A stretch of DNA of 64,000 bases from Zanthoxylum bungeanum (Eukaryota > Streptophyta > Magnoliopsida > Sapindales > Rutaceae): NCBI GenBank assembly GCA_019454045.1, contig SKCR01036782.1:242352-306351 (forward strand). The letters run 5' to 3'. Made by a program: the position numbers and the translations under genes. The notes beneath the pieces are model-generated. The model searched no databases, was not told the origin of the DNA, and saw only the letters and a list, made by a program, of their open reading frames with translations. Shown here in pieces: positions 22,265 through 32,985 of this stretch; the first letter of the stretch is position 1, and each line of letters begins with the position of its first letter.

Positions 22265-22807
22265 TAGGGGTGATCACGGTTTAGGGTCAAACCGCAACCC
22301 GACCCGAACCGCACCGCGCGGTTTGAAAAAAAATTAAAAATAATTTCAGGTCAATCGGAACCGAACCGCAAATTTCAAGTCGGTGTGCGTTTTGACCCAA
22401 CCGCGACCCGAACCACCTAAAACCGCAAATTTTGACTCAAACTGCAACTCGAACCGCCTAAACCGCCGACCCGCGTTCAAATTAGATATTATTTTATATT
22501 TTTCTTCTTTTTTAACCATGAAATTTAATATATTTAATGATCATATGACAATATGCAATGTATATATGAAAATTATGTATTTTTTTCTCTTCAATTATTA
22601 TGTGAAAACACACAAAATTTCCTTTAAAAAATTTATAATCCAAACTGTCGACCCGAACCGCCCAAACCGCTAAACCGCCAACCCAAACCGTCGCAGTTTT
22701 CCTTATCAAATTTGCGGTTTTGGTTTCTAATTTCCTAAACCGCCAACCCGCGCGGTTTGAAGTGAAAAACGAAAAAATTGACTCGAACCGCACCGCGAAC
22801 ACCCTTA
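22265..22807. mobile_element. hAT-like MITE with 8-bp TSD
   Basis: 543 bp, flanked by a perfect 8-bp duplication ACGAATTA (22257-22264 and 22808-22815). Ends are TAGGGGTGATCACGG at the left and complement TAAGGGTGTTCGCGG at the right. The subterminal zones carry repeated ACCCGAACCGC and GCGCGGTTTG words that can pair. No coding capacity. It sits in the 3' part of the Athila-like element. Confidence 0.9.
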
Positions 22808-22815
22808 ACGAATTA

Positions 22816-23196
22816 TTTTGAAATGCGTCTCAGGAGCGAAAAATCCTTACACAGCCACCTCTGAATAACAATTCCACTTGGTCAGTCAAAAATTAGTTGT
22901 TAGTTTGTGTGTATTTGTTTTTGAAAAACAAAAAAGAAAATCAACACAAAATATTTTTTTTACACACAAAATAATAATAAAGCAAAAACAACATAGAAAT
23001 TTGGTTTTTAAAAAAAAAAAAGAAAAACACAACGACGAAATATATAAACAAAAATTATCTAATCAACTATCCCCTCCCTCAACCAATTTGAGACATTGTC
23101 CCCAATGTCTGAAGTAAAATAAGTAGAGTTTAGAAGACATCACGGGGTTAGTATGGAATTGACAAATGAATCTACGACTATTTAAAAGAAAAATAT
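22816..23196. other. AT-rich non-coding stretch
   Basis: No gene seen. A/T homopolymer-rich sequence between the MITE and the LOG-like pseudogene, with a run of A around 23010-23022. It may be 3' flank of the pseudogene. Confidence 0.4.
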
Positions 23197-23848
23197 TACA
23201 TAATAAGATTCAAGTCCACTCTACGCTTCTTGCCACGATCGTTACCAGACCAGTTCAATTTGGAAATGATGGGGTCGATTTTGGTTTATAAGTTAAGAGT
23301 TGGTCAATTAAATCATAAGTTTTTCTTGCAGTTAGGAAGATATCTTTTACCAGTTTTGAAATAAACTCATTTCTTTTGGCATCTTCAAGAAATACAAAAA
23401 GAAAATCGGAAAAACCATCAACATTAAGTAGTCCAATGAGTTTTTGGTGAATGTTCAAGTTCCCTCATGACGTAACTGTGAATATTTCTTTCAACGTGCC
23501 CAGCCTACCTGGTAAAGCAATAATAGTGTCAGCATGATTGATTATTTCAGTAAGTCTTTCAGACATACCTGAAACAATGTATTATTCTCCATTTGATTTT
23601 CTGATAAGGTTTTCCTCTGTCAAAGGGTTCGGAATGGTCCTCAAAACTTTACTGTCATCTTCTTGTACGACCTTTGAAACACATCTCATCAATCCAAGAT
23701 TGCCACCACCATATACTAAGTGCATGTTTCTTTCCGCCATAACTCTACCCAATTCTTGTGCAGCCTCAACAAATTCTAGTTTAGTTCCAGAGCTAGTTCC
23801 ACAAAAGACACAGATATTGGTGACTCATCATCTTGAAGTTTTCTGCAT
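23197..23848 (-). pseudogene. LOG-like cytokinin phosphoribohydrolase pseudogene, intronless
   Basis: Read on the minus strand this encodes almost a full LOG-family protein. The start region is NICVFCGTSSG, then LVYGGGNLGLM (nucleotide-binding GGG), VSGMSERLTEIINHADTIIA, the active-site motif PGRLGTLKE, and IGLLNVDGFSDFL, ending LIDQLLTYKPK. LOG enzymes release free cytokinin bases from their ribotides; the family motif is PGGxGTxxE, so the second Gly is Arg here. Two in-frame stops occur (TAA near 23580, TGA near 23463), and a 1-base loss near 23284 precedes a conserved basic tail ending at TAA 23197. Plant LOG genes normally have several introns; this copy has none. It sits between integrase and 3' LTR of the Athila-like element, in the same orientation. 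Confidence 0.8.
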
Positions 23849-24059
23849 TTTTGCTCTCTCTCTTACCTAGATGTGAGTAATAAATGTACTAGTACCTGTA
23901 AAATGATAATTGTCAGATGAATAATAAAATGGATCGTGAAAGTCAAAAAGTTTAGATACTGTCGGTAAAAATTAAAGTAAAGGAAATCAAAGTAGTAAAT
24001 TAAAGTAAATCAAAATAGTAATATAAAGGAAAGGAAATCAAAGTAATAAATTGAAACAA

Positions 24060-24629
24060 TATGTACTAGTAGTTGTGATTGTGGCTCACATCTTCCTCTG
24101 GTTTTACATCCAGTAACGACTTGAACGCTCTCTATTGGTCGGGGATATGTTTCCCATCCAATTTTCTTATGAATTGGAAAACATGGTCTTTTAAAGTCAG
24201 ATTCCCGAGACTGTATTGTTGTCTTTCTTGTTAAAATTGTGTATACAAATTACGAATTACTCGATGAACATGTCCACTAGAATGTGTCTTAAGAGTCAGT
24301 GATATATCATCCAAAAACTTCTTACTCAAGCCATCTATAATGAATTGAATTTTATCTTCGCGATTATCAGACATCATTCCTAAAGAACGACAACGAGTGT
24401 TGCACGTCTAGCATGTACATTTATAATAAGCACCTAATTTTTTAGCTATTCGTTTATTAGCATATGTGCTTTTCCCTAAACTAGACATGTAAGAAATGAA
24501 AGAGTTAAATGAATCACATGCCAAGCGAACCCTTGCTTCAATTACCCAACGAATATCACTAGGAATACCATGGGTCATCAAAAGCCTCATTCTTTCAGTG
24601 TGTGCTTTGTAAATTTTCATCAAAGCATT
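24060..24629 (-). pseudogene. Unidentified degenerate ORF beside the LOG-like pseudogene
   Basis: A minus-strand coding-like stretch, not recognised. The open part at 24408-24623 begins MMKIYKAHTERMRLLMTHGI and includes RWVIEARVRLACDSF and a small Cys-rich end, KCTC. After one in-frame TAG the same frame continues with TCNTRCRSLGMM, EDKIQFIIDGLSKKFLDDIS and VHRVIRNLYTQF before a TAA, then HVFQFIRKLDGKHIPDQ. The continuity of one frame over about 190 codons with only point stops suggests a former gene. It lies 200 bp upstream of the LOG-like remnant in the same direction. It could be an env-like or captured host ORF of the retroelement; function unknown. Confidence 0.5.
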
Positions 24630-24694
24630 TTAGGGGAGAGAAGGAAAATGATTATGGAGTTTTGCAAGAGTTTCTTCTATGTCTTGATTGTAGG

Positions 24695-27148
24695 TGATGG
24701 ATTTGGTGCTTGGAGTGCCAATCCGAATTGTACATTTTATTATTTATTAATAAAATAACTATATTTTTCATTTCATACCTTATTAATGGTATTGTCATTA
24801 TGTGTATTAGATTGATGTATAGATATGCTATGAATTACATCGACCTTATAATAGTATTGACACTAGGTGTAAACTATTCTTAAAGTAAATATTATTAGTC
24901 GTTGATTTTGGAATATGGTCGAATTCCTATAACCTAGAAGACTAGCATATATCGTATATTGGAATTGGAGTTCCAATGGTTTAACCCGATGTACCATGAG
25001 TTTTTGAAACTCATATAGACATGTGGGTATTCGTTGAAGCGAATACTGAATGAATAATGGGTCATTCCTAATAGTTGAAAGTACACACCACAGTCAATAG
25101 GAATCTTCTCGAGTCGAGTAGCATATGTAATCCTTTGACTATATGATATCATTGATTTTGTGTGAGATCTTTCACACTTTGATGCCATGTATGTCAAAAA
25201 CCTTTCATGGTATGGCCTCTAGATGTTCGTTGGGTGTGGACCAATGCACTCAGTAATCAAGTGCGAAGCAAGATAGGATCCATCGACCCGTATATGTACC
25301 ATAAGAGATTTAGGTATCCATGTTAGTAAAGTCACGATTCTTAAATCTTTGGCCAAAGTCGATCACCTAAGGTGGATCGCATCAGTTATGAAGAATCTTG
25401 GACATGTCTACATGAGATGTGCGCCTCAGAAACTTGATGATGTATTATATGTTTCCTAAGCACAACTCGGATAGCCTACGACAGAGGGATTATTAAACAT
25501 ATGTGATGACCTCGACTTGTATAGTTCAGAAAGTTCGTTCGTGTTCTTCGCGATTTGGAAGTGGCCAAATTGCGTACATATTAGCTAGGCTTATATGACG
25601 AACGTATCTGAATTTAGAGAGTCTCAATATGAAGTGTACTCGTTGAGCACTCGGGTAGCCGATTAATTTTGATAAAAGATAATATTCGATATTATAATTA
25701 TCAACTAAGATAATCAAGTGTAATTAGATAACATTGATTATTTACTTTGACCTAATTAGATTAATTGGATTAATTCAATAATTACACAAGGGCTTAATTG
25801 TAAAATCACAATTATCTCTACCATTTGAGGATATTATGGTAATTGTAAGTATGTAATAATAGGTGGTTTTGGCTTGATTTAATTGGATTAAATCAAAGTG
25901 GCAAACATTTAACTGATCCATTTCCTAATCATTGGCTTGATTTAATTGGATTAAATTAAAGTGGGAGACAATGGAGATTAGTCACACCTAATTATAAATA
26001 TTTGGAAAAATTGGATTAAGTCCACTTAAAAATTGATTACAATTTTTATTAATTAAAAATTACCTAAGATTTGCTATAAATAGCAAGCTTTAGGAATGTT
26101 TTAATTACAAGTACAAACATAAGCAAAAGCTTGAGTAAGCCATACACAAGTAATTCTTGAGAGATTAGCTTAAGTTAGAGAAGTGTTTAGAGAAGCTTGT
26201 GAGGTCTCTACAACATTTCATCTAGGAAAAATCAAGATTAGATCTTGAAGTGAAGTTTGCTAGCATTGGAAATCAAGATTGGATCTTGAAGTCAAGCTTG
26301 CACTTCTTGGAGGTTCTCCAACCATTTCAACAAAGGAGAATTAGATTGGATCTTGCATCAAGCTTACTAGGTAATGTTTGATTTTCTCCTAAGCTATGTT
26401 CCTTTGTATATTAGATGCATGATTACATAACTTAATGTTGAAATAAGGCTAATCAATTGTGTTAGGATACTTTAGAAGTATAAACACAACATGCTTATGT
26501 ATTAGGTCAAAGATGTTCATGTTGGACATGGAACAATTAATAAGAGTTTGGAACTCTAGATTAAAGCTTAGAGCTATGACTACCATTCTAGAATCATTTA
26601 ACTACCTTTGGGTGACCTAGAATTGTTCACGATACATTTCTTATTGGGATTCTAATTTGGTTTGTGTATTGGATTTAAAATTTATGCAAATACGTATTTA
26701 GAATAAATTTATGTTTTTGTATAAATATTTGATATTTTGAAAAACTTGATTTTTATTTTATAACATGTGTTGATGTTGGTTTTGATGTTAAAAATTAATT
26801 TTGGGTGTTTTTGAAGTGTTTAGGGAGAGCCGGAAGAAATTAAGGTAAAATACCCTAATTCCTTCAACTAACTGGAAAGTGAGCTGAAGGAAGTAAGAAA
26901 ATAAAGAAAGAAATAAAAAAAAAGTCAGCATATTTGCGCAGTGCGCTCGCGCGATAATTTTGATTTCTTCCGTTCTTGAGCTTCCGGACTCCGATTCAAC
27001 CCCGATTTTTTCCTATACACTCGTAATGGAATATAATATTTCATTAAATAATTTAAAATTACACCCATACTTGATATCTATGGGTTAGACCCATTTCCGC
27101 TATGCGGGACACCGATCCGACCCTAGGGGTTCCACAACTGTCCCAACA
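24695..27148 (+). mobile_element. Solo LTR, family A, 2.45 kb
   Basis: Begins TGATGGATTTGG and ends CCCAACA, flanked by a perfect 5-bp TSD GTAGG (24690-24694 and 27149-27153). A second copy is at 60368-62928. A TATA box CTATAAATAG near 26073 gives plus orientation, with about 1.07 kb of R-U5 after it. A repeated phrase CTTGATTTAATTGGATTAAA (near 25885 and 25935) is present in both copies. No internal domain or second LTR is present, so this is a solo LTR left by recombination. The parent element family is not identified. Confidence 0.82.
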
Positions 27149-27153
27149 GTAGG

Positions 27154-27324
27154 GTATCAGTAATTTTAGGAAACTGAAAGAACCGACTTAGAGTCACAGA
27201 GTGCCGTTATCCGCTGTTTAATCGGGGTGTAAGATTCTGACTGAAAGTGAAAAGATAAAAAATACTGCAAAACTCAAGAAAAATGAAAATTAGACAAATA
27301 CAAAAGAATAGAAAAAAAAAATCA
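27154..27324. other. 3' non-coding remnant of Athila-like pol
   Basis: Short AT-rich stretch between the solo LTR and the integrase stop. Nothing recognisable. Confidence 0.4.
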
Positions 27325-28763
27325 TTACACTCGGTTTGAAAGGAAAATAGATTCTTGAATATTTGAATACTCCAAAAAAAAATCCAGATGTTGTCCATTC
27401 ACTTTAAATACATCATCATCCCTAGGATTCTCAATGTCAATAGCATTGTGCTTCACAATAAATGGGCCACTCCATTTGGATTTTAATTTTCCAGGAAATA
27501 AATGAAGATGAGAATTATAAAGAAAAACTTTTTGACCAATTTTAAATATTTTTTCATGAAATTCGAATGTCATGAAAGGCCTTAGTTTTAGCTTTAAAAA
27601 TTTTCGCATTCTCATATGAATCATTCATTAACTCTTCAAGTTCATTTAATTGTAGTTTACGTTCATGACTGACATTTTCAAGGTTTGAATTGAATGCTTT
27701 AATAGCCCAATATGCCTTATGCTCAATTTCTACAGGCAAATGATAAGGTTTTCCATAAACTAGATGATAGGGAGACATTCCCAAAGGTATTTTGAAAGCT
27801 GTTCGGTATGCCCAAAATGCATCAGTCAGTCGAATAGACCAATATTTGCGATTTTGGTTGACCGTTTTTTCCAAAATTTGTTTGATTTCCCTATTTGCTA
27901 GTTCAACTTGACCATTTGTCTGAGGGTCATAAGAGGTGAAAATTTTATGTGTAACTCCATACTTTTCATTAAGGACTCAAAATGTCTGTTATAAAAGTGT
28001 TTACCTCCATCGCTTATAATGGCCAAAGGGATTACAAATTGACTTAAAATATTTTCTTTTAAAAATTTAATCACAATTTTGTGATCATTGTTTCGACAAG
28101 GAATCGCCTCAACCTATTTTAAAACATAATCGATTACAACTAAAATATATAAAAATCCAAATGATGGTGGAAATAGACCCATGAAATCTATTCCCAACAA
28201 TCAAAGATTTCGATGACAATGATGAGATTTAAAGGCATCATATTTCTTTTTGAAATGGATCCCAACTTTTGAAAATTTTCACAAGTTTTGCAAAAAGCAT
28301 GGGTATCTTTAAAAATAGAGGGCCAATAAAATCCACACTGTAAGATTTTTACAGCGGTTTTCTTATATGAGAAATGACATCCACATGCTTCTGAATGACA
28401 AAACTGAATAACACCACTTATCTCATTGTCCGGTATGCATCGTCGGAAAATTGGATTTGGACAATACTTGAACAAAAATGGATCGTCCCAGTAGAATCTT
28501 TTGACTTTGGTCAAAAATTTCTTTTTGTCTTGGTGGCTCCAATCTGGAGGTATTTTTCCTATTGCAAGAAAATTGACAAATTTAGCATACCAATGCATTA
28601 TATTTATAGAAAATAAAAAATCATCAGAAAAATAGTCATTGATAGGATTAGTGTCAATCGATGACTCGTTTATGAGTCTCGATAAATGATCTGCAACCAC
28701 ACTCTCTGTTATTTCTTGTCCTTGATTGTGAGATTGAATTCTTGAAGCAGCAAAATCCACCAT
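27325..28763 (-). pseudogene. Athila-like integrase
   Basis: Three minus-strand segments form the integrase. The N-terminal zinc domain at 28188-28763 has the HHCC pattern (CHSEACGCHFSYKKTA ... FCKTCENFQ); the extra CGCH reads GGH in relatives. The core at about 27900-28180 is frameshifted but keeps AIISDGGKHFYNRHF, holding the second catalytic Asp. The C-terminal part at 27325-27874 has [20 protein letters not shown] and [12 protein letters not shown], then GQKVFLYNSHLHLFPGKLKSKW and GPFIVKH near the end. Integrase would insert the cDNA. Frameshifts near 28187 and 27560 disable it. Confidence 0.85.
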
Positions 28764-29344
28764 AGTAATCTTGGCATTGCATCATGTTTAGATATCAAAT
28801 ATCTAACAGCAGCATGCTCAGAATAAACAACGGTTGAGGAACCAATTAAATATGATCGAAATTTATCCAATGCAAATATTACACCAAGTAGTTCTTTTTC
28901 CGCAATAGTGTAATTCATTTGTCCACTGTTTAAAGTTCTACTTGCGTAATAAATTACATACGGCTTACCTTCCTTTCTTTGTCCTAATACTGCGGCTACT
29001 GCATAATCACTGGCATCACACATTAGCTCAAAAGGCAAAGACCAATACGGGGATTGCCTGATAGGAGCAGAAGTCAAAAGACTGATAATCTTTTCGAATG
29101 ATTTTTGACATTCTTCTGTCCATTCAAATGTTGCATCTTTTAATAAGAGCTTACATAAGGGTCTGGATATGGTACTGAAGTTTTTTATGAACCTCCTATA
29201 AAATCCTGCATGTCCTAAGAAAAAACAGATTTCCCTTACTGTTGTTGGTGGTGGCAATTTAAAGATTACCTCTATTTTTGCCTTGTCAATCTCAATACCT
29301 TTAGATGACACAACATGTCCCAAAATAATTTCTGAATTAGTCAT
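28709..29344 (-). pseudogene. Athila-like RT thumb/RNase H
   Basis: A 211-residue open segment with [55 protein letters not shown] and [14 protein letters not shown]. The order and motifs are those of the RNase H following gypsy RT. It overlaps the integrase segment start by frame change. The break to RT lies in the 190-bp tandem duplication at 29293-29672, which adds sequence between two otherwise adjacent domains. Confidence 0.85.
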
Positions 29345-29672
29345 GAAATGATATTTTTTACCAGTTTAACACAAGTCCATTTTCTTTACATCTTTTCAAA
29401 ATATTTTCCAAATTATTCAAGCAATTATCAAATGAGTCTCCAAAAACAGTTATATAATCCATAAAGACCTCTAAACAGTGTTCAATACCTTTAGATGACA
29501 CAACATGTCCCAAAATAATTCTGAATTAGTCATGAAATGATATTTTTTACCAGTTTAACACAAGTCCATTTTCTTTACATCTTTTCAAAATATTTTCCAA
29601 ATTATTCAAGCAATTATCAAATGAGTCTCCAAAAACAGTTATATAATCCATAAAGACCTCTAAACAGTGTTC
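29293..29672. repeat. 190-bp tandem duplication in pol
   Basis: Two head-to-tail copies: 29293-29482 and 29483-29672. They start CAATACCTTTAGATGACACA and differ by one T in an AATAATTTCTG context. The unit spans the end of RT and start of the RNase H linker. The duplication changes the pol frame and is nearly perfect, so it is much younger than the host element's LTR divergence suggests. Confidence 0.9.
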
Positions 29673-30440
29673 AACCATGTAACTAAATATGTTTAACATG
29701 CATCGTTGGAATGTTGCTAGTGCATTACAAAGTCCAAAAGATATTTTCCTAAATACAAATTTTCCAAAGGGACATGTGAATGTGGTCTTTTCCTGATCTT
29801 CTAAAGCAATGAGAATTTGATAATAACTTGAATAACCATCAAGAAAACAGTAGTATGGATGTCCTGCTACTATTTCCAAAGTTTGGTCGAGAAATGGTAA
29901 AGAAAAATGATCTTTTCTAGTGACGTCATTTAGTGTTCTATAGTCAATATACATACGCCAACTAGATGAGATTCGAGTTAGAATTAATTCTCCTTTATCA
30001 TTTTTTACAATAGTTATTCCAGATTTTTTAGGTACAATTTGTGTAGGACTTACCCACTTACTATCGGAGATAAGGTAGATAATGCCTATATCAAGAAGTT
30101 TGAGGACTTCTGTTTTTACCACTTCTTTCATGTAAGGGTTTAATCTTCTTTGGGGTTGATGATATGTCATAGCGTTATCTTCTAAATGTATTCTCTGTGT
30201 GCAGATCAATGTATTAATGCATTTTATTTCTTTTAAAGTCCATCTAATTGTCAGTTTATGTTCTTTCAACACATTTAACAACTTACCTTCTTGATTGCTT
30301 GTGAGTGAAGCATAAATTACCACATGGTAAGTTTGTTCATCTCTAAGAAATGCATACTTCAATCCTTCTGGCAAAGTCTTTAATTCTAATTTGGGTGCTT
30401 CATCGTATTTTTCTTCTTCTGGTATTCCTAGTTCATCCAA
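29547..30440 (-). pseudogene. Athila-like reverse transcriptase with altered catalytic box
   Basis: A 297-residue open segment. Motifs in order: YHQPQRRLNPYMKEVVKTEV, WVSPTQIVPKKSGI, WRMYIDYRTLNDVTRKDHF, LPFLDQTLEIVAGHPYYCFLDGYS, TCPFGKFVFRKISFGLCNA and CLEVFMDYITVFGDSF. Relatives have FMDDF at the catalytic box; here the second Asp is Tyr (MDY), which should abolish polymerase activity. It continues from the protease segment upstream and runs into the tandem duplication downstream. An open frame with a dead active site fits a relic. Confidence 0.87.
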
Positions 30441-30510
30441 ATTCTATTTTTTCCATCGTCTTCCAGTACCTGTGTAGAATCAAGTGAAAAATCATTAGGA
30501 ATATCCAAAT

Positions 30511-31102
30511 TTAATTGCGTACTTGATTCAAGCAAATTAGCAGTAAAAATTTCAATGGGATCAGATAAACTCCCTGAATATTCTCCTCCAAAATTGGTTC
30601 AATTAGTTCCATGCTCTCATTTTCACTGTCCTCATCATATGAATGTTTGTACATATTAAAAACATTTAGCTCCAATGTCATATTTCCAAAAGATAAATCC
30701 ATGATTCCAGTTCTGCAATTAATTAAAGCGTTAACTGTTGCTAAAAATGGGCGACCAAGTATTACATGAATTGACTTATAATTATCTGTTATAGGTTGTT
30801 TCCAAGATAATAAAATCCACAAGATATATGAATTTATCAACTTGTAATAACACGTCTTCCACAATTTATTTTGGTACCTTGATTGATCTATCGGCAAGTA
30901 AAAGAGTAGTTGATGTTGGTTTTAACTCGCCAATATTAAGTTGTTGGTAAACCGAAAATGAAAGCAAATTGACACTGGTTCCAAGATCAAGCAAAACATA
31001 TTCAATTTTTTGATTTCCAATAATACATGAAATAGTTGGAAAACCAGGGTCTTTGTATTTTAATGCAGTATTGGTTAAGAGTGTTGGACAATTATGACCC
31101 AT
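30511..31102 (-). pseudogene. Athila-like protease
   Basis: Two overlapping open segments. The upstream one has YKDPGFPTISCIIGNQKIEY, then the active site LLDLGTSVNLLSFSVYQQL, in which D-L-G-T-S replaces the usual DTGA-type triad text but is normal for Athila relatives. The downstream one has VILGRPFLATVNALINCRTG, the ILGRPFL motif of this protease family. Frames differ, so at least one indel occurred. An inserted 1.8-kb element separates it from gag. Confidence 0.82.
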
Positions 31103-31166
31103 AGCATCACTATTTTGTAAAAAGCATGGTGTTCTTGTACAAAATTAACTATGTGACAAAGGAAAT

Positions 31167-32985
31167 TGCTCTTTTATCATTTGTAATTGGATTACCTCGA
31201 TATATAAATGATAAAAGTCCATATGATTAGTACCAGATTAATAAGATATGAGACAATATTAATCCACGTAAGGTTTAATCATTAAATATCCCTAGTCGTA
31301 GTATTATCGAGACTGGACATCGGAATATGCTAGTATTACACTTGTGCGCGTTATGGAAGCTTAACGGCATAGTTCTCATATATTTGGGTATTGGATACTC
31401 ATGCAAGTGTAATAGGAGGTTCTATTAGCCGATGGTACGGAAACAGCTTCGCTCTGGAGAGACCCCTCAGAATCTCATTAGTAGTATGAATATGTGTCTA
31501 TGGGAATCCGAATCATGGTAGATGTATTTGGTCTTAACCCGAGACTTGCATCGCTAATACTTGCGACAATCAGTATACTTTGGTTTTGGTCGTCCGGGGC
31601 TTTAACAGGTTCTGTGTACGCCTCTTTTGGGTATACTGAGAATCGTAGTGTATTGGGTGCGATGTCAAGATGGAAGTATCATTTCAGTCATATGGAGATG
31701 ATGATCATGTAGGATACGGAACTAGTACTCTTAAGTACTGCAGTCATCGGGATAATATGACTAGGTCATGATCATCCGATTATAGAGACTAGTTACCAAG
31801 ATCTGATATATGATTCATACGGGGCAGACACAATTTCAGCTCAGGCCTACATGTGACATCCGATACTGGATCGTAATACGCAATACTTCGTATACTACGC
31901 CTGATAAAGATTATGTATTCCTTAAAAGAATATTTCTGGAGAATTTGGTAGACACGGTGCTTTGCTAGAAGCCAACCATGTCTTGTAAATTGGTAAAAAT
32001 ATGGTACTAGGTACGCACGTATTCAGATAGTCCGATGACCGTATTTACTGCCAACATATCCAGGGATCTCATGGGTCGCTTCCCGAAGATTCACCTATGA
32101 TATTTGACTCGAACAATATTAATTTGAGATTAATTATGAGAGAGAAAATTAATCTGGGATTAATTACGGCAAGAGAATTAATCTGGGATTAATTTTACAA
32201 GAATTTATCTAGGATAAAATTCGGATAGAAGAGAGAGAACGATTAATTTGGAATTAATCGATTAAATAATATATTTGATATATTAATTGAAATTAGATTT
32301 CAAAGCGGAATTAAAATTGGATTTTAATTTGGGCAAACGAATTAATTCGTTAGCGACTTTCGTAATAATTTTACGAGGTATTATTATTTAATTAAATTGT
32401 ATTTAATTACATCGCAACGGCAAATTCATTTAATTCGGAATTAAACGAACCTGAGCCCAAGTGAAGTTGCGTGTTGGATTAGCCAACTTAAATTTGAAAT
32501 TTAATAAGTGGTGGGACCCATTTCACTTACATCATCAAGTTGGACTAATGATGGAAGTTGGTATTGGCAAGTTGTTGGTTGAGTGAAAGGCTTGGTTTAC
32601 TTGTATTTTACTCTAACCAAAACCAACACACTACTTGACTATTTAAACAAAATGAATTTTGGAAATTTGTGTGTGGTTACTATTCACAGCAACCAAAAAC
32701 TTTCCTCTCTTCACTGCAATTGTCGTGACCTTCTCCCTCATTCTTCTTGAGTTTTGTTGCAAAACTAAGTGAGCTAGCACTCAAAGGAATCAAATGAGGT
32801 GATAGGGAAACCCACCCTAGAGTCAAAATCAACAAAGCAAAGCTTGAAGCAACATACATTGGAGCAATCTTGGAGATTTCTCATCCGATCAATGTAAATA
32901 TTCCGCAACTTATTTTTGATTTATTCACACATACATATCATGTTAGTAGATCCCGGGCATGTCTTAGAGACTTACAAAGAGAATG
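31167..32985. mobile_element. 1.8-kb insertion, probable solo LTR
   Basis: Splits gag from protease of the Athila-like element. Flanking 5-mers GAAAT (31162-31166 and 32986-32990) are a possible TSD; removing the insert rejoins the gag frame after LTEQV. It starts TGCTCTTTTATC, but the right end, GAGAATG, is not the canonical CA. No coding sequence. It contains repeated AATTAATCTGGGATTAATT units near 32150-32200 and a TATTTAAAC box near 32640. Confidence 0.6.
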
